Below, one piece after another: positions 45,795 through 54,339 of a stretch of DNA of 64,000 nucleotides. The notes under the pieces are model-generated. The model saw only the letters and a list, made by a program, of their open reading frames with translations, was not told the origin of the DNA and ran no database searches. The stretch comes from Ignavibacteriota bacterium (lineage in GTDB: Bacteria; Bacteroidota; Ignavibacteria; Ignavibacteriales; Ignavibacteriaceae), in the NCBI GenBank assembly GCA_013285425.1, contig CP053447.1, forward strand, positions 3,044,001-3,108,000, read 5' to 3'. The translations under genes and the position numbers were made by a program. Every line of letters begins with the position of its first letter. Position 1 is the first letter of the stretch.

Positions 45795-47333
45795 TTATAC
45801 CTCACTTTTTATTTCTTCAGCTTTTTTTGGTTCCGGAGGTCTTTCATAAAGTTTTGTCAAACCTAAATATTTAAGATGAAGTTCACTTGTAATCTGATCC
45901 CAGGTAAAACGCCACATCCAGTTTCCGCCAAGCCTGCCAGGAAAATTCATTCTTGCTTCGCCGCCAAGATTTAAAATATCCTGCATCGGAACAATAACAA
46001 TATTAGCCACCGATGCGTAGGCAGCTCTGATTAATTCATATACAATATCATTTCCAAAATAATTCAAATACTTCTGAACGTGATCATAAATATCAGAATC
46101 TTTCTCCAGTTTTGCCTTCTCAAAATAAGCCCGTGTGGTATCATTATCGTGTGCCCCGGTTAACACAACACAATTTGGAATATAGTTGTGAGGCAGAAAT
46201 TTGGTTTCCATATTTGTTCCGAATGCAAACTGAAGAATTTTCATTCCGGGAAATTCAAAATCATCGCGTAGTTTTTCTACAGGCGGAGTTATAACACCAA
46301 GGTCTTCAGCAAGTATCGGAACATCTCCAAGATATTTTTTAATTGATTTAAATAATTTATTCCCCGGGGCTTTTACCCATTTGCCTGTTTCGGCTGTTGG
46401 TGCATCACCGGGAATTTCCCAAAATGCCTCAAATCCTCTGAAGTGATCAATTCGGACAATATCAACCATTGTAAAAAGCTGCTCAAAGCGATTACGCATC
46501 CACTGAAAATCATCTTTCTCCATTTCTTTCCATCTGTAAAGCGGATTACCCCAAAGCTGTCCGGTTGGTGAAAAATAATCCGGCGGAACACCTGCAACTG
46601 TTTCTAATTTTCCTGATTCGTCCACTGTAAAAAGCTGTTTATTAGCCCAAAGGTCTGCGCTGTCGTACGCAATAAATATCGGCATATCCCCGATAATTTT
46701 AATTCCTTTTTTGTTTGCATACTCTTTAACTTTATGCCACTGTCTGAAGAAAATAAATTGAACAAATTTCTGAAAATTAATTTCTTCAGATAATTTCTGT
46801 TTCCATTCATCCAAAGATTTTTTCTTTCTAAGGACAAGTCCTTCATCCCAATCTTTCCAGACTATTCCGCCATGAGCCTCTTTAGCCGCCATAAAAAAGG
46901 CAAAGTCATCAAGCCATTTTCTGTTGTCTTTACAAAACTTATTAAACTCATTATCAAATTTGTTCTGATGATGTTTAAAATTGTTAAATGATTTTTTAAG
47001 GAGAGATTTTTTGTACTCTATTACTTCACCGTAATCAATTGATTTTGGATTGTGTGGGGGAATATGTAACAAATCATTTTCGCTTAACAAATTATCATCT
47101 TTTAGTTTATCGGGACTAATAAGATTTGGATTTCCTGCAAAAGCAGAAAAACACTGATAAGGTGAATCACCGTATCCTGTTGGTCCTAATGGAAAGACCT
47201 GCCAGAGCTTTTGTCCAGCTTTTTCTAAAAAGTCAATAAACTTAAAAGCATCATCACCAAGATCACCTATTCCATATTTAGAAGGAAGAGAAGTTGGGTG
47301 TAATAATATTCCTGCATTACGTTCAAATTTCAT
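45795..47333 (-). CDS. malQ: 4-alpha-glucanotransferase (amylomaltase)
   Basis: A 512-residue GH77 enzyme of normal length. The N-terminus has RNAGILLHPTSLPSKYGIGD and WQVFPLGPTGYGDSPYQC. Catalytic blocks are MVDIVRIDHFRGF (nucleophile Asp), PILAEDLGVITPPV (acid/base Glu) and TGAHDNDTTRAYF (stabilising Asp). MalQ transfers alpha-1,4-glucan chains between maltooligosaccharides, here probably in glycogen or maltodextrin use in the cytosol. No other glycogen gene is adjacent. The ORF has no signal peptide. Confidence 0.95.
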   Translation of the reverse strand: MKFERNAGILLHPTSLPSKYGIGDLGDDAFKFIDFLEKAGQKLWQVFPLGPTGYGDSPYQCFSAFAGNPNLISPDKLKDDNLLSENDLLHIPPHNPKSIDYGEVIEYKKSLLKKSFNNFKHHQNKFDNEFNKFCKDNRKWLDDFAFFMAAKEAHGGIVWKDWDEGLVLRKKKSLDEWKQKLSEEINFQKFVQFIFFRQWHKVKEYANKKGIKIIGDMPIFIAYDSADLWANKQLFTVDESGKLETVAGVPPDYFSPTGQLWGNPLYRWKEMEKDDFQWMRNRFEQLFTMVDIVRIDHFRGFEAFWEIPGDAPTAETGKWVKAPGNKLFKSIKKYLGDVPILAEDLGVITPPVEKLRDDFEFPGMKILQFAFGTNMETKFLPHNYIPNCVVLTGAHDNDTTRAYFEKAKLEKDSDIYDHVQKYLNYFGNDIVYELIRAAYASVANIVIVPMQDILNLGGEARMNFPGRLGGNWMWRFTWDQITSELHLKYLGLTKLYERPPEPKKAEEIKSEV

Positions 47334-47390
47334 TTTAGAGCCTTTGAAAATTATTCAAGGGCAAAAATAAGCAGAGAGTGGGCTAAAAAA

Positions 47391-47416
47391 AATCCTGCTT
47401 TTGAAAGAGCAGGATT
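47391..47416 (-). terminator. Rho-independent terminator
   Basis: AATCCTGCT / AGCAGGATT stem, followed on the minus strand by eight T residues. It lies 21 bases past the stop of the 47437-48018 gene. Confidence 0.92.
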
Positions 47417-47436
47417 AATAAACAAGTAAGCAAAAA

Positions 47437-48018
47437 TTATTTACCAAAGAAAATTGTTACTCCGGCATTGACACCAAAAATATTTTTTCCGTTTCTATTA
47501 CCTGTCCAATCTTTAGGATTCATTGTAATCTGATCGTATGTTATTGCCATATTAACCAGAGAGCTTTTACCAACCTGAAATTTCATTCCGCCTTTAAATC
47601 CCCATGCAAAACCTCCGGAACTAATATCCGGTGTTAAAGGAATACCATCGTCAACCGAAGATGAATTGTAACCAATTCTGCCTTCGATAAATGGGTATAA
47701 ATTGCTGCGTAGATTAAAAACCCAAGCTGGTGCAAGGTAAATTCCGAAAGTTGTTGAGGAATAGTCACCGCTCCCCGTTCTTGTGAAAGAAGGCTCTATT
47801 CCAAGTTCAAAGCTGTTTATTATAAAGTAACCTATATACGGTTCAATTCTAAAAGTTGATGTAGAATTACTTGAGCTTTGACCATTAACAACATTTGTAG
47901 TGCTGGAAAACCCTATACTGCCTCCAACTTCAAGTGTCCCTCTGTTCGGAAAATTCTGTGCAAAGGAAAGTGATGCGAAAACAAAGAGTGCTATAAAAAG
48001 AAAAGAAAACGCTTTCAT
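47437..48018 (-). CDS. Small outer-membrane beta-barrel protein
   Basis: A 193-residue protein with a signal peptide (residues 1-20, ending FAQ). Alternating amphipathic strands follow (LEVGGSIGFSSTTNV, FRIEPYIGYFII, SFELGIEPSFTRTG, YPFIEGRIGYNSS). It looks like an 8-stranded OmpA-N/outer-membrane-beta-barrel family protein. Function unknown. It has its own terminator and is part of a minus-strand run of exported proteins from 47.4 to 51.5 kb. Confidence 0.8.
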   Translation of the reverse strand: MKAFSFLFIALFVFASLSFAQNFPNRGTLEVGGSIGFSSTTNVVNGQSSSNSTSTFRIEPYIGYFIINSFELGIEPSFTRTGSGDYSSTTFGIYLAPAWVFNLRSNLYPFIEGRIGYNSSSVDDGIPLTPDISSGGFAWGFKGGMKFQVGKSSLVNMAITYDQITMNPKDWTGNRNGKNIFGVNAGVTIFFGK

Positions 48019-48078
48019 TATTTCTCCACTGTATTTTAGATAATTAATTAAAAAAGAGGCTGCCTCTTATTATAATTT

Positions 48079-48159
48079 AAAAAAAGAGGCTGTCGCATAG
48101 GATCTTCTCTGTCATACTTAGCAAAGCCTGACAACTTATACCTTTTGAGACAACCTCTT
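48079..48159 (-). terminator. Long-stem terminator-like element with repeat-like ends
   Basis: Outer arms AAGAGGCTGTC (48084-48094) and GACAACCTCTT (48149-48159) pair with one G-U. Inside them is a second hairpin (TGTCA/TGACA). On the minus strand the structure is followed by TTTTTTT, so it can terminate the gene at 48200. A short copy, AAGAGGC-T-GCCTCTT, lies beside it at 48054-48068. The repeated ends give it the look of a small mobile or repeat-derived unit. Confidence 0.55.
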
Positions 48160-48199
48160 AAAAGATTCTATAAAATTTTTATTTTAATACCTCAATAAA

Positions 48200-48727
48200 T
48201 TAGAATTTGAAATCTACGCCAAGGTCTAATCCGCCATAACCAAGTGAACCAAATCCTAATCTGGCAGAAACTGCAATTGCTGGTGAGAACCAATATCTTG
48301 CACCTGCATTACCGCCGAAGAACATTCCACCATATGAAGGTTCAACATAGTTATAACCTCCTGGTCCATCCCAGGAAACTTTACCAGCATCATAAGCTAA
48401 TGTAAGACCGACCCATGGATCAAATTTACCATCCCCAACTTTGAAATGATAATTTGCCTGAGCTCCGATTAAAATATCAGTGTACTTCCACTTACCGTAA
48501 TAATAGTCCTCACTATAACTCCAGTAACGTGCAATACCGCCAATGCCGAGCAGCCCAAAATCTTTTACATCCAAACCATATTCATAATTTAAACCAAATT
48601 GTGGTGTTGAGCCGAGGAAAGAAAATCCAACACTTGGTCCTAAATGGTGCTTGCCAGCACCAAATTGTGCATTGCTAAAGCTTGTACATAGAACAGAGAT
48701 CAAGAAAACGAAAAACAACTTTTTCAT
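48200..48727 (-). CDS. Small outer-membrane beta-barrel protein
   Basis: A 175-residue protein with a signal peptide (residues 1-20, ending SNA). It is glycine- and tyrosine-rich with barrel-like strands (HHLGPSVGFSFLGSTPQFGL, GALANYHF-like IGAQANYHFKVGDG, PWVGLTLAYDAGK) and ends in DLGVDFKF with the C-terminal aromatic typical of outer-membrane barrels. Function unknown; the family resembles small porin-like or OmpW-like barrels. Flanked by terminators on both sides, so it is transcribed alone. Confidence 0.78.
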   Translation of the reverse strand: MKKLFFVFLISVLCTSFSNAQFGAGKHHLGPSVGFSFLGSTPQFGLNYEYGLDVKDFGLLGIGGIARYWSYSEDYYYGKWKYTDILIGAQANYHFKVGDGKFDPWVGLTLAYDAGKVSWDGPGGYNYVEPSYGGMFFGGNAGARYWFSPAIAVSARLGFGSLGYGGLDLGVDFKF

Positions 48728-48811
48728 AGTATTTCCTTATGTTTATTTTAGATTAATTATTTATGAGTTTACCAAAACTAATAAAAAAACTTCTATTGAC
48801 AAATTTAAAAT

Positions 48812-48834
48812 AGGCTGTCATTTACAGACAGCCT
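48812..48834 (-). terminator. Terminator after the 420-residue outer-membrane protein gene
   Basis: AGGCTGTC / GACAGCCT stem with a seven-base loop. On the minus strand it is followed by ATTTTAAATTTG. It shares the AGGCTGTC core with the element at 48079-48159. Confidence 0.7.
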
Positions 48835-48845
48835 GCTGTTGAAAA

Positions 48846-50108
48846 TTAAAATCCAAAACTTGCCGATAGATATGCAAATGTATTATCCGGTCCGCCAACA
48901 ATTCTGAATCCTTGTCTTAAAACTTCATCATTAACTGTTGCATCTAAGGAGAAGGTTCCAAATCTGAATCCTATACCAAGCCTCACATCTCCACGTCCAA
49001 AATTAGTTCTTGTACGCTCGTTAATTGTATTTGGTGATGCTGCAGTCTGGGTTGTTACTGAAGATGTTGATGCAACATATCCGGCTCTTCCAATTAGCCA
49101 ATCAGTTAAGAACCACTCAACACCAAAATTCCATGCAGGAAATACAAACCGGCTGTCTTTTAATTCCGGTTGAGTACCTGAATCAGCAGGTGTAGTAGTG
49201 CTTTGAAACATTAAAGCTGGTCCGCCAGAAATAATTACATTTTCAACTTGATATGTTAAACCAATACCAACTCCAAAGCTCATCATAGATGGAAAATCAG
49301 TTGATTGAGAGCCGACACTATATGAACCGCTTTGGTTAGCGAAAGTAAGATTTGGTACTAAGGTAAAGGCTTTTGCAATTTTTAAGAAACCTCTTGCGTT
49401 AGCCATCATATAAGTACCGCTTGCTTCAACTATGTTGCCGGTACCGGGTGTATATTTTGCAGAGGGAAGTGCTAAAGAGAACGCTGCATCTAAACTAAAT
49501 TGAGGTGATAGCTTACCCACAATACCAAGATTCACTCCGAATTGAGTAGCACTGTTTTTATCACCAGTGCCTGTTGCTGGAGTAAAATCATTTGTTGTGG
49601 AAGCAAAAGAGGCACCAAGTCCAACAACAAAAGTCCCAAAAGAATATGATGTAAGAAGTTCAAAATTATTGTCTAAAGGAATTATAGCTGCTCCCGATAC
49701 ATTGCCATTAATCTGGTTAACCAAATCATTTGCAAATAATGAAGCAATGCTTGTAGATGAAAAATCATTTCTGCTTAGCATTGCGCCAACAGTAAATTCC
49801 TTACCTATTCTATAGTTAAATGCGGCAAATTGACCAACACCATCTGTTGGTGAAAAAGTAGATGAGCCGATATCTCCCCATAAGAAGTTGGAGTAAACAG
49901 AAGAATATGCAGTGTTATTTTTTATATTATCAGGATCAATAACATAAGGGTTATCACCCATACTATATAATCTTGCAAATCCTCCGTAACGAACATCCTT
50001 TTTTTCAACTTCTTGCGCAAACATAGTTGCAGTAAAAGTGAAAATTAGTGCAAATACCAACCCTTTTTTTAAAAGGTTATTTAAAAAGAAAGAAGCAATT
50101 TCTTTCAT
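48846..50108 (-). CDS. Outer-membrane barrel protein, PorV/FadL-like length
   Basis: A 420-residue exported protein. The signal region ends at about residue 31 (TATMFAQ). The mature part opens with DVRYGGFARLYSMGDNPYVI, reminiscent of PorV/UPF0164-type openings, and continues with many amphipathic strands, ending in AYLSASFGF with a terminal phenylalanine. No catalytic motif is visible. It may be a transport porin or a structural barrel. The N-terminus is longer than a normal signal peptide, so an internal start is possible, but none was clearly better. Confidence 0.7.
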   Translation of the reverse strand: MKEIASFFLNNLLKKGLVFALIFTFTATMFAQEVEKKDVRYGGFARLYSMGDNPYVIDPDNIKNNTAYSSVYSNFLWGDIGSSTFSPTDGVGQFAAFNYRIGKEFTVGAMLSRNDFSSTSIASLFANDLVNQINGNVSGAAIIPLDNNFELLTSYSFGTFVVGLGASFASTTNDFTPATGTGDKNSATQFGVNLGIVGKLSPQFSLDAAFSLALPSAKYTPGTGNIVEASGTYMMANARGFLKIAKAFTLVPNLTFANQSGSYSVGSQSTDFPSMMSFGVGIGLTYQVENVIISGGPALMFQSTTTPADSGTQPELKDSRFVFPAWNFGVEWFLTDWLIGRAGYVASTSSVTTQTAASPNTINERTRTNFGRGDVRLGIGFRFGTFSLDATVNDEVLRQGFRIVGGPDNTFAYLSASFGF

Positions 50109-50452
50109 ACATTCTCCTATTATTTGTGATTAGTTAAAAACCGCCCTTTTAAGGCACTCAAATGTAAATAAAAAAAACAAAAGAACAATAGATTTGCATG
50201 TGTTAATCCATTTGTTCTTAATTAGTTATACAAAGTATTTTAAGTTTAATTGTAAGTCCGCAAGTTGATAATTTATTGACAGTTATTGTGCCATTGTTTT
50301 TTATTAGAATTTTAACACAATAATTAAGTCAAATAAACATTTGAGCTGTAAATTCAGTCTTTTTTACCAAATTGGATGATTTTTTACACAAAAAAACCCC
50401 AAAATTTCTTTTGGGGCTTTTGTAAATAAATAAACAATCTTTGATATGGAAA
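50109..50452. other. Non-coding gap with an intrinsic terminator
   Basis: About 340 AT-rich bases between two minus-strand genes. The only clear element is the terminator at 50397-50416 at its right-hand end. The rest probably contains the promoter of the 420-residue barrel gene. Confidence 0.5.
50397..50416 (-). terminator. Rho-independent terminator
   Basis: CCCCAAAA / TTTTGGGG stem with a four-base loop, followed on the minus strand by TTTTTTT. It lies 37 bases beyond the stop of the 50453-51082 gene. Confidence 0.9.
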
Positions 50453-51082
50453 TCAAAGTTTAAATTTAAGTGATGCACCAAGTTTTAATGAAAGAATGCT
50501 GTTGCTTTGTCCAATGAAGTTATAAGTATCTGATATAGGGATATAAACCAGAAAATCGGTACCCAAGCCCATATCAGGAGCTAGTTTAAATGTATAGCCA
50601 ATGCCTGTAACAATATCGAAACGCAAAGATTTTGTTTCAGGATTAATTGGTTGAACAACTGGTTGTTGACCTGTTGCCGATTGTGTTGACTCACCACTTG
50701 AATTTAGTTTTATACCTAATGATGGTCCGGCAGTCATGTAAAACCCGCTAAACTCCAATTTAAACATTGGATCAATTGCAAGATAAGAAAGACTAAGAGA
50801 AGTTTCTTGAGTTACATTGTTTTGAGTTTGTGAGTTAGAAAAATTTCTCATATCAAATGCTGTTAGATTAACCATCAATCCAAGCATTCTTCCAAAAGTA
50901 ACATCTACTGTTGCTCCAAATCCAGCACCGATTCCGTTCCAGCTTCCGGTTAATCCTTTTGCATTATAAATATTAAAGTTACCAGAAACTCTTGGACCAA
51001 TCATAACTGTTGTTTGTGCAAGAAGGTTTGTGGATAGAAAAAAGAAAGCTGACAAAATAATCAGCTGTTTGAATGATTTCAT
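50453..51082 (-). CDS. Outer-membrane beta-barrel protein
   Basis: A 209-residue protein with a signal peptide (residues 1-22, ending LLAQ). Strands such as MIGPRVSGNFNIYNAKG, GAGFGATVDVTFGRMLGLMV and FYMTAGPSLGIKLNSSG fit the outer-membrane beta-barrel (PF13568-like) group, and the end SLKLGASLKFKL closes the barrel. Function unknown. The gene lies 28 bases downstream of the small lipoprotein gene, so both form a two-gene operon. Confidence 0.8.
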   Translation of the reverse strand: MKSFKQLIILSAFFFLSTNLLAQTTVMIGPRVSGNFNIYNAKGLTGSWNGIGAGFGATVDVTFGRMLGLMVNLTAFDMRNFSNSQTQNNVTQETSLSLSYLAIDPMFKLEFSGFYMTAGPSLGIKLNSSGESTQSATGQQPVVQPINPETKSLRFDIVTGIGYTFKLAPDMGLGTDFLVYIPISDTYNFIGQSNSILSLKLGASLKFKL

Positions 51083-51110
51083 TGTTTACTCCGTAAGTGA
51101 ATATTAGTAA

Positions 51111-51542
51111 TTATTGAATTGTAATATTTGCTGTTGCAGTGTATGAAGCACCATTGCTGCTTCCCACCTTTCCAACAATTGAAAAATTCCATTGCTGACC
51201 TTGTGCAAGACCGCTAACAGGCCCAATATATGCCGGATCATTTGCAGTAAAGACTGTTGTTCCATCAGCAGTTACTTGCTCATTATTAACACCAGCAGCA
51301 GGACAATTTGCAGTAATTGTATTAATTACTACTGAAGTACTAGGTTTAAACTCAAAAAAGTATTGCTGCTGATTATCCTGAGCAAGTGCTACGGTAAAGC
51401 TAACATTTCCACCGCCGCCACCACCGCCTATTCCACCACCACCAATTCCACCTGTATTGTTCGGTGAGGTTGAATTGTCTTTACAGCTAATAAATGCAAA
51501 CACAGTTAATGCTGCCAACAAGAAAGTAAAGAACCTCTTCAT
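51111..51542 (-). CDS. Small lipoprotein with glycine-rich spacer
   Basis: A 143-residue predicted lipoprotein (lipobox FISC, Cys20). After the lipid anchor comes a short polyglycine spacer (residues about 31-46, GGIGGGGIGGGGGGG). A single small beta domain follows, ending SYTATANITIQ. I do not recognise the domain. It is first in a two-gene operon with the 209-residue barrel, so it may be the barrel's surface or periplasmic partner. Confidence 0.75.
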   Translation of the reverse strand: MKRFFTFLLAALTVFAFISCKDNSTSPNNTGGIGGGGIGGGGGGGNVSFTVALAQDNQQQYFFEFKPSTSVVINTITANCPAAGVNNEQVTADGTTVFTANDPAYIGPVSGLAQGQQWNFSIVGKVGSSNGASYTATANITIQ

Positions 51543-52126
51543 TCTGTATTTCTCCTTATATGATTAAATAAAGTTAGTTAAATATTCCCGATTCTTTTAA
51601 TTATAAGATACTTGTTTAGCTCAATACCGACACTACATAAGTCTGTAGTTTAAATTATTAATTGTCAAATGTGTCGAATTATCAAATATATCTGATTATA
51701 AATATATGCTCAAAGCTTACTAAATTTAGCTGAAAACAATATATAAAAAATAATTTTCAGACAAAATACGCTATATGTATTAAAAATTTAAAATTAAATC
51801 TGACAATTAGCTGAGAAACAGTTTAGATCAAACTTCTATTGGTATTAACTAAAAGTATATTATATAACATTTAGAGAGTTCAATTCTTATCTTAATACAT
51901 TTTAATCAAAGTCAAACAGTTTCAAAATTGAATCAATCAATTCTTAAAATCCCCTGTTTCCTCTGATAATGTTGCATTTGAAGTAGTATTATCAGAACTC
52001 AGTAAGATAGCTGCGTGAAAAATTCCAAAATCCTCATCAATATTTGCCAAAAGTTGATTATATATGTTCAGAAATTATGCCATTAGATTATTTGTAGTTT
52101 TTTAATTCGGTTAAAATCATTTAAGT
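51543..52126. other. Non-coding region between divergent genes
   Basis: About 580 AT-rich bases between the minus-strand lipoprotein operon and the plus-strand DedA-type gene. No gene-like frame, tRNA or strong hairpin was found. It should hold promoters for both directions. Confidence 0.5.
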
Positions 52127-52138
52127 TTGCCCTCAATT

Positions 52139-52753
52139 ATGAAAATTGTTAGAAAACTTTACGATTGGGTCCTTCACTGGGCTGATACAAAATATGGAGC
52201 AATTGCCTTATTTATTTTAGCTTTTGCTGAATCATCATTTTTTCCAATTCCCCCGGATGCTCTTTTAATCGCATTGGTTTTAGGGTCTCAATCTAAAGCG
52301 TTTAAATTTGCTGCTAATTGTACTTTGGGATCTGTACTTGGTGCATTATTTGGTTATGTGATTGGGTATTTTCTATGGTGGACGCCTTCAAATGAATTTT
52401 CGGGCATCGCACAATTTTTCTTTAATAATGTTCCTTCATTTACACCCGAGGGATTTTATAAGATTCAAGATATGTATAAGGAATATGATTTCTGGATAAT
52501 ATTTACTGCTGGATTTACACCAATTCCTTACAAACTTATCACCATCACTTCGGGTGCTTTTAACATTAATTTGATTATGTTTATAATTGCTTCTGTAATA
52601 AGCCGCGGGGCAAGATTTTTTCTTGTTGCATTTTTAATCTGGAAATTCGGTCCGCAGATAAAATCGTTTATTGATAAATACTTTAACTGGCTAGCGCTGC
52701 TTTTTACTGTTTTGCTTATAGGCGGGTTTTTTGTAATAAAATATTTTATTTGA
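52139..52753 (+). CDS. YqaA/DedA family membrane protein
   Basis: A 204-residue integral membrane protein, starting at the ATG at 52139 rather than the in-frame TTG four codons earlier. About four to five hydrophobic segments are seen. The DedA/SNARE-associated (VTT) signature runs FAESSFFPIPPDALLIALVL in the first half and FTAGFTPIPYKLITITSGAF in the second, with the Phe-Thr-Pro-Ile-Pro-Tyr-Lys core. DedA-like proteins are lipid scramblases or flippases for undecaprenyl phosphate or phospholipids. The YqaA subgroup lacks a defined substrate. The next gene begins 19 bases later. Confidence 0.85.
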   Translation: MKIVRKLYDWVLHWADTKYGAIALFILAFAESSFFPIPPDALLIALVLGSQSKAFKFAANCTLGSVLGALFGYVIGYFLWWTPSNEFSGIAQFFFNNVPSFTPEGFYKIQDMYKEYDFWIIFTAGFTPIPYKLITITSGAFNINLIMFIIASVISRGARFFLVAFLIWKFGPQIKSFIDKYFNWLALLFTVLLIGGFFVIKYFI

Positions 52754-52772
52754 AGTATAATTAAGGTTTAAT

Positions 52773-53240
52773 ATGTATTCAAAATTCTTAATTGTTTTGT
52801 TTTTGTTATTCTCTTTCAGTTCATTTGCTCAGAATAATAAATCACATCCAAAGTTTGATCCCAACAGGGATCCTTTTGAAGATCTAAAGATAACTATTGA
52901 AAAAGCGGAACAATCCGACAAAAGAATTATACTTGATGTTGGCGGTGAATGGTGCATCTGGTGCCACAGAATAGATGCATTTATGCAAAATACTGATGAA
53001 GTAAAATCATTGTTGGAAGAAAATTATATACTTCTTAAAGTCAACTTCAGTAAAGAAAATAAGAATGAAAAATTTTTATCAAATTATCCGTCAATAGATG
53101 GCTATCCGCACTTCTTTGTACTTGAAAAAGACGGAACTTTACTTCATTCGCAGAATACCGGAGAGCTGGAAAAAGATAAAGATTACAGTAAAGAAAAGTT
53201 TGTTGAATTTCTGGATAAGTGGAAGCCGAAAAAGAATTAA
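52773..53240 (+). CDS. Exported thioredoxin-like protein (CIWC)
   Basis: A 155-residue protein with a signal peptide (residues 1-20, ending FAQ). It has one thioredoxin-like domain, active site GGEWCIWCHRID (Cys61, Cys64) and cis-Pro segment IDGYPHFFVLEKDG. The WCIWC motif is also present in the lipoprotein at 45266-45712. It is expected to be periplasmic. The partner is unknown. It sits in a plus-strand run DedA - thioredoxin-like - SnoaL-like - unknown exported protein, with very short gaps. Confidence 0.88.
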   Translation: MYSKFLIVLFLLFSFSSFAQNNKSHPKFDPNRDPFEDLKITIEKAEQSDKRIILDVGGEWCIWCHRIDAFMQNTDEVKSLLEENYILLKVNFSKENKNEKFLSNYPSIDGYPHFFVLEKDGTLLHSQNTGELEKDKDYSKEKFVEFLDKWKPKKN

Positions 53241-53242
53241 TT

Positions 53243-53620
53243 ATGAATGGGGTGGATTTTAAAACATGGATAAAGCTCTTCAGCCAGTCTTGGGAGGATA
53301 AAAATTCTGCAGCTTTTTCTGATTTGTTTTCAATTGATTCAGTTTATTACACCTCACCTTTTAATCCCCCGGTAAATGGAAGAGAAGAAATCAGATCATC
53401 AGCAGAAAAGTTATTTCAAGATCAATCTAATCTTAAAATTAATTATGAGGTTTTGTTTTTTGAAAACAATGCAGGTATCTGCCGGTGTTGGTGCAGATAC
53501 TTTAGTATTCATAAAGAAAATCTGATTAAGTTAGATGGTATCTTTTTTTGTCGTTTTGATAAAAACAATCTTTGTAATTCCTTTAACAGTTGGTGGAATA
53601 AGGAGGCAGAAATTTCTTGA
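53243..53620 (+). CDS. SnoaL-like/NTF2-fold protein
   Basis: A 125-residue protein. I start it at ATG 53243, immediately after the preceding stop; an earlier in-frame start (53219) would overlap that gene. It shows the cone-shaped NTF2/SnoaL-like pattern: N-terminal helix FKTWIKLFSQSWEDKNSAAF, then FSIDSVYYTSPFNPPVNGRE, and a C-terminal sheet ending FCRFDKNNLCNSFNSWWNKE. Some of this fold are enzymes and others only bind small ligands, so function is open. It has five cysteines, including CRCWC, unusual for this fold. Its stop overlaps the next ATG by one base (TGATG). Confidence 0.7.
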   Translation: MNGVDFKTWIKLFSQSWEDKNSAAFSDLFSIDSVYYTSPFNPPVNGREEIRSSAEKLFQDQSNLKINYEVLFFENNAGICRCWCRYFSIHKENLIKLDGIFFCRFDKNNLCNSFNSWWNKEAEIS

Positions 53621-54264
53621 TGACTAATTTAAATTTCAGAATATATAGCAATACATTTTCAATCAAAGCATTAAGTACAATATTTATTTTTCTTTTGTTT
53701 GGCAAAGCCCTTTCTCAGGTTAAAAGTGATTTTGTACTCACTCCTTGTATTGGCAATCAGGTGCTGAATTCAAAAACAACCGAAGCCGAGATGATTAAGA
53801 TGACCGGCAAAAAAAATTCGGAGCGAGTAGAGAGATGGTATAGTGAAGGCACAGAAAAAATTATCGGTACAGTTTTCTTTAAAGATACCCCGCAGTCATT
53901 TTTTATTAAATGGCGTGATACTATTAACTTCAAAGAACCCGAATGGTTAGAAATCCACGGTGATAAATCTCTATGGGAAATTGATAATGGAATTAAGATT
54001 GGTGTTGAGTTAAAAGAATTAATTAAACTAAATGGAAAACATTTTAAGTTTTCGGGATTTGACTGGGATTACGGCGGTTATGCAATTTTTGAAAAAGGGA
54101 ATCTGGAATCTGATTGTTATTCTGTGCAGCTTTATTACGATTATGAAAATTTATTTGAGAATGAATGGAATCAAATTGTAGGTGATAAAATCGTTTCAAC
54201 AAAAAATCCTGTTCTAAATAAAATAAAAATTTACGTTGATGTAATTACTTTCTATTTCAAGTAG
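53620..54264 (+). CDS. Exported protein of unknown function
   Basis: About 214 residues from ATG 53620. A signal-like hydrophobic segment (residues about 15-32, ending ALSQ) precedes a mature domain with strands such as KSDFVLTPCIGNQVLNSK and FKFSGFDWDYGGYAIFEKG. I do not recognise the family. It contains a run FIKWRDTINFKEPEWLEIHG that looks like a beta domain with aromatic clusters. It is translationally coupled to the SnoaL-like gene (overlap TGATG). A dispersed repeat/hairpin follows at 54279-54320. Confidence 0.7.
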   Translation: MTNLNFRIYSNTFSIKALSTIFIFLLFGKALSQVKSDFVLTPCIGNQVLNSKTTEAEMIKMTGKKNSERVERWYSEGTEKIIGTVFFKDTPQSFFIKWRDTINFKEPEWLEIHGDKSLWEIDNGIKIGVELKELIKLNGKHFKFSGFDWDYGGYAIFEKGNLESDCYSVQLYYDYENLFENEWNQIVGDKIVSTKNPVLNKIKIYVDVITFYFK

Positions 54265-54278
54265 GCTTATATAAAGCC

Positions 54279-54320
54279 GGAACACGGGTTAATCTGTTTG
54301 ATCAGTTTAATCCGTGTTCC
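54279..54320. repeat. Dispersed intergenic repeat, copy B, forming a hairpin
   Basis: GGAACACGG (54279-54287) pairs with CCGTGTTCC (54312-54320), and the middle is rich in GATT/AATC steps. It lies between two convergent genes and may double as a terminator. It is related to the elements at 40939-40980 and 63143-63183. Confidence 0.65.
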
Positions 54321-54339
54321 AATTCTCTTCGTTCAATCT

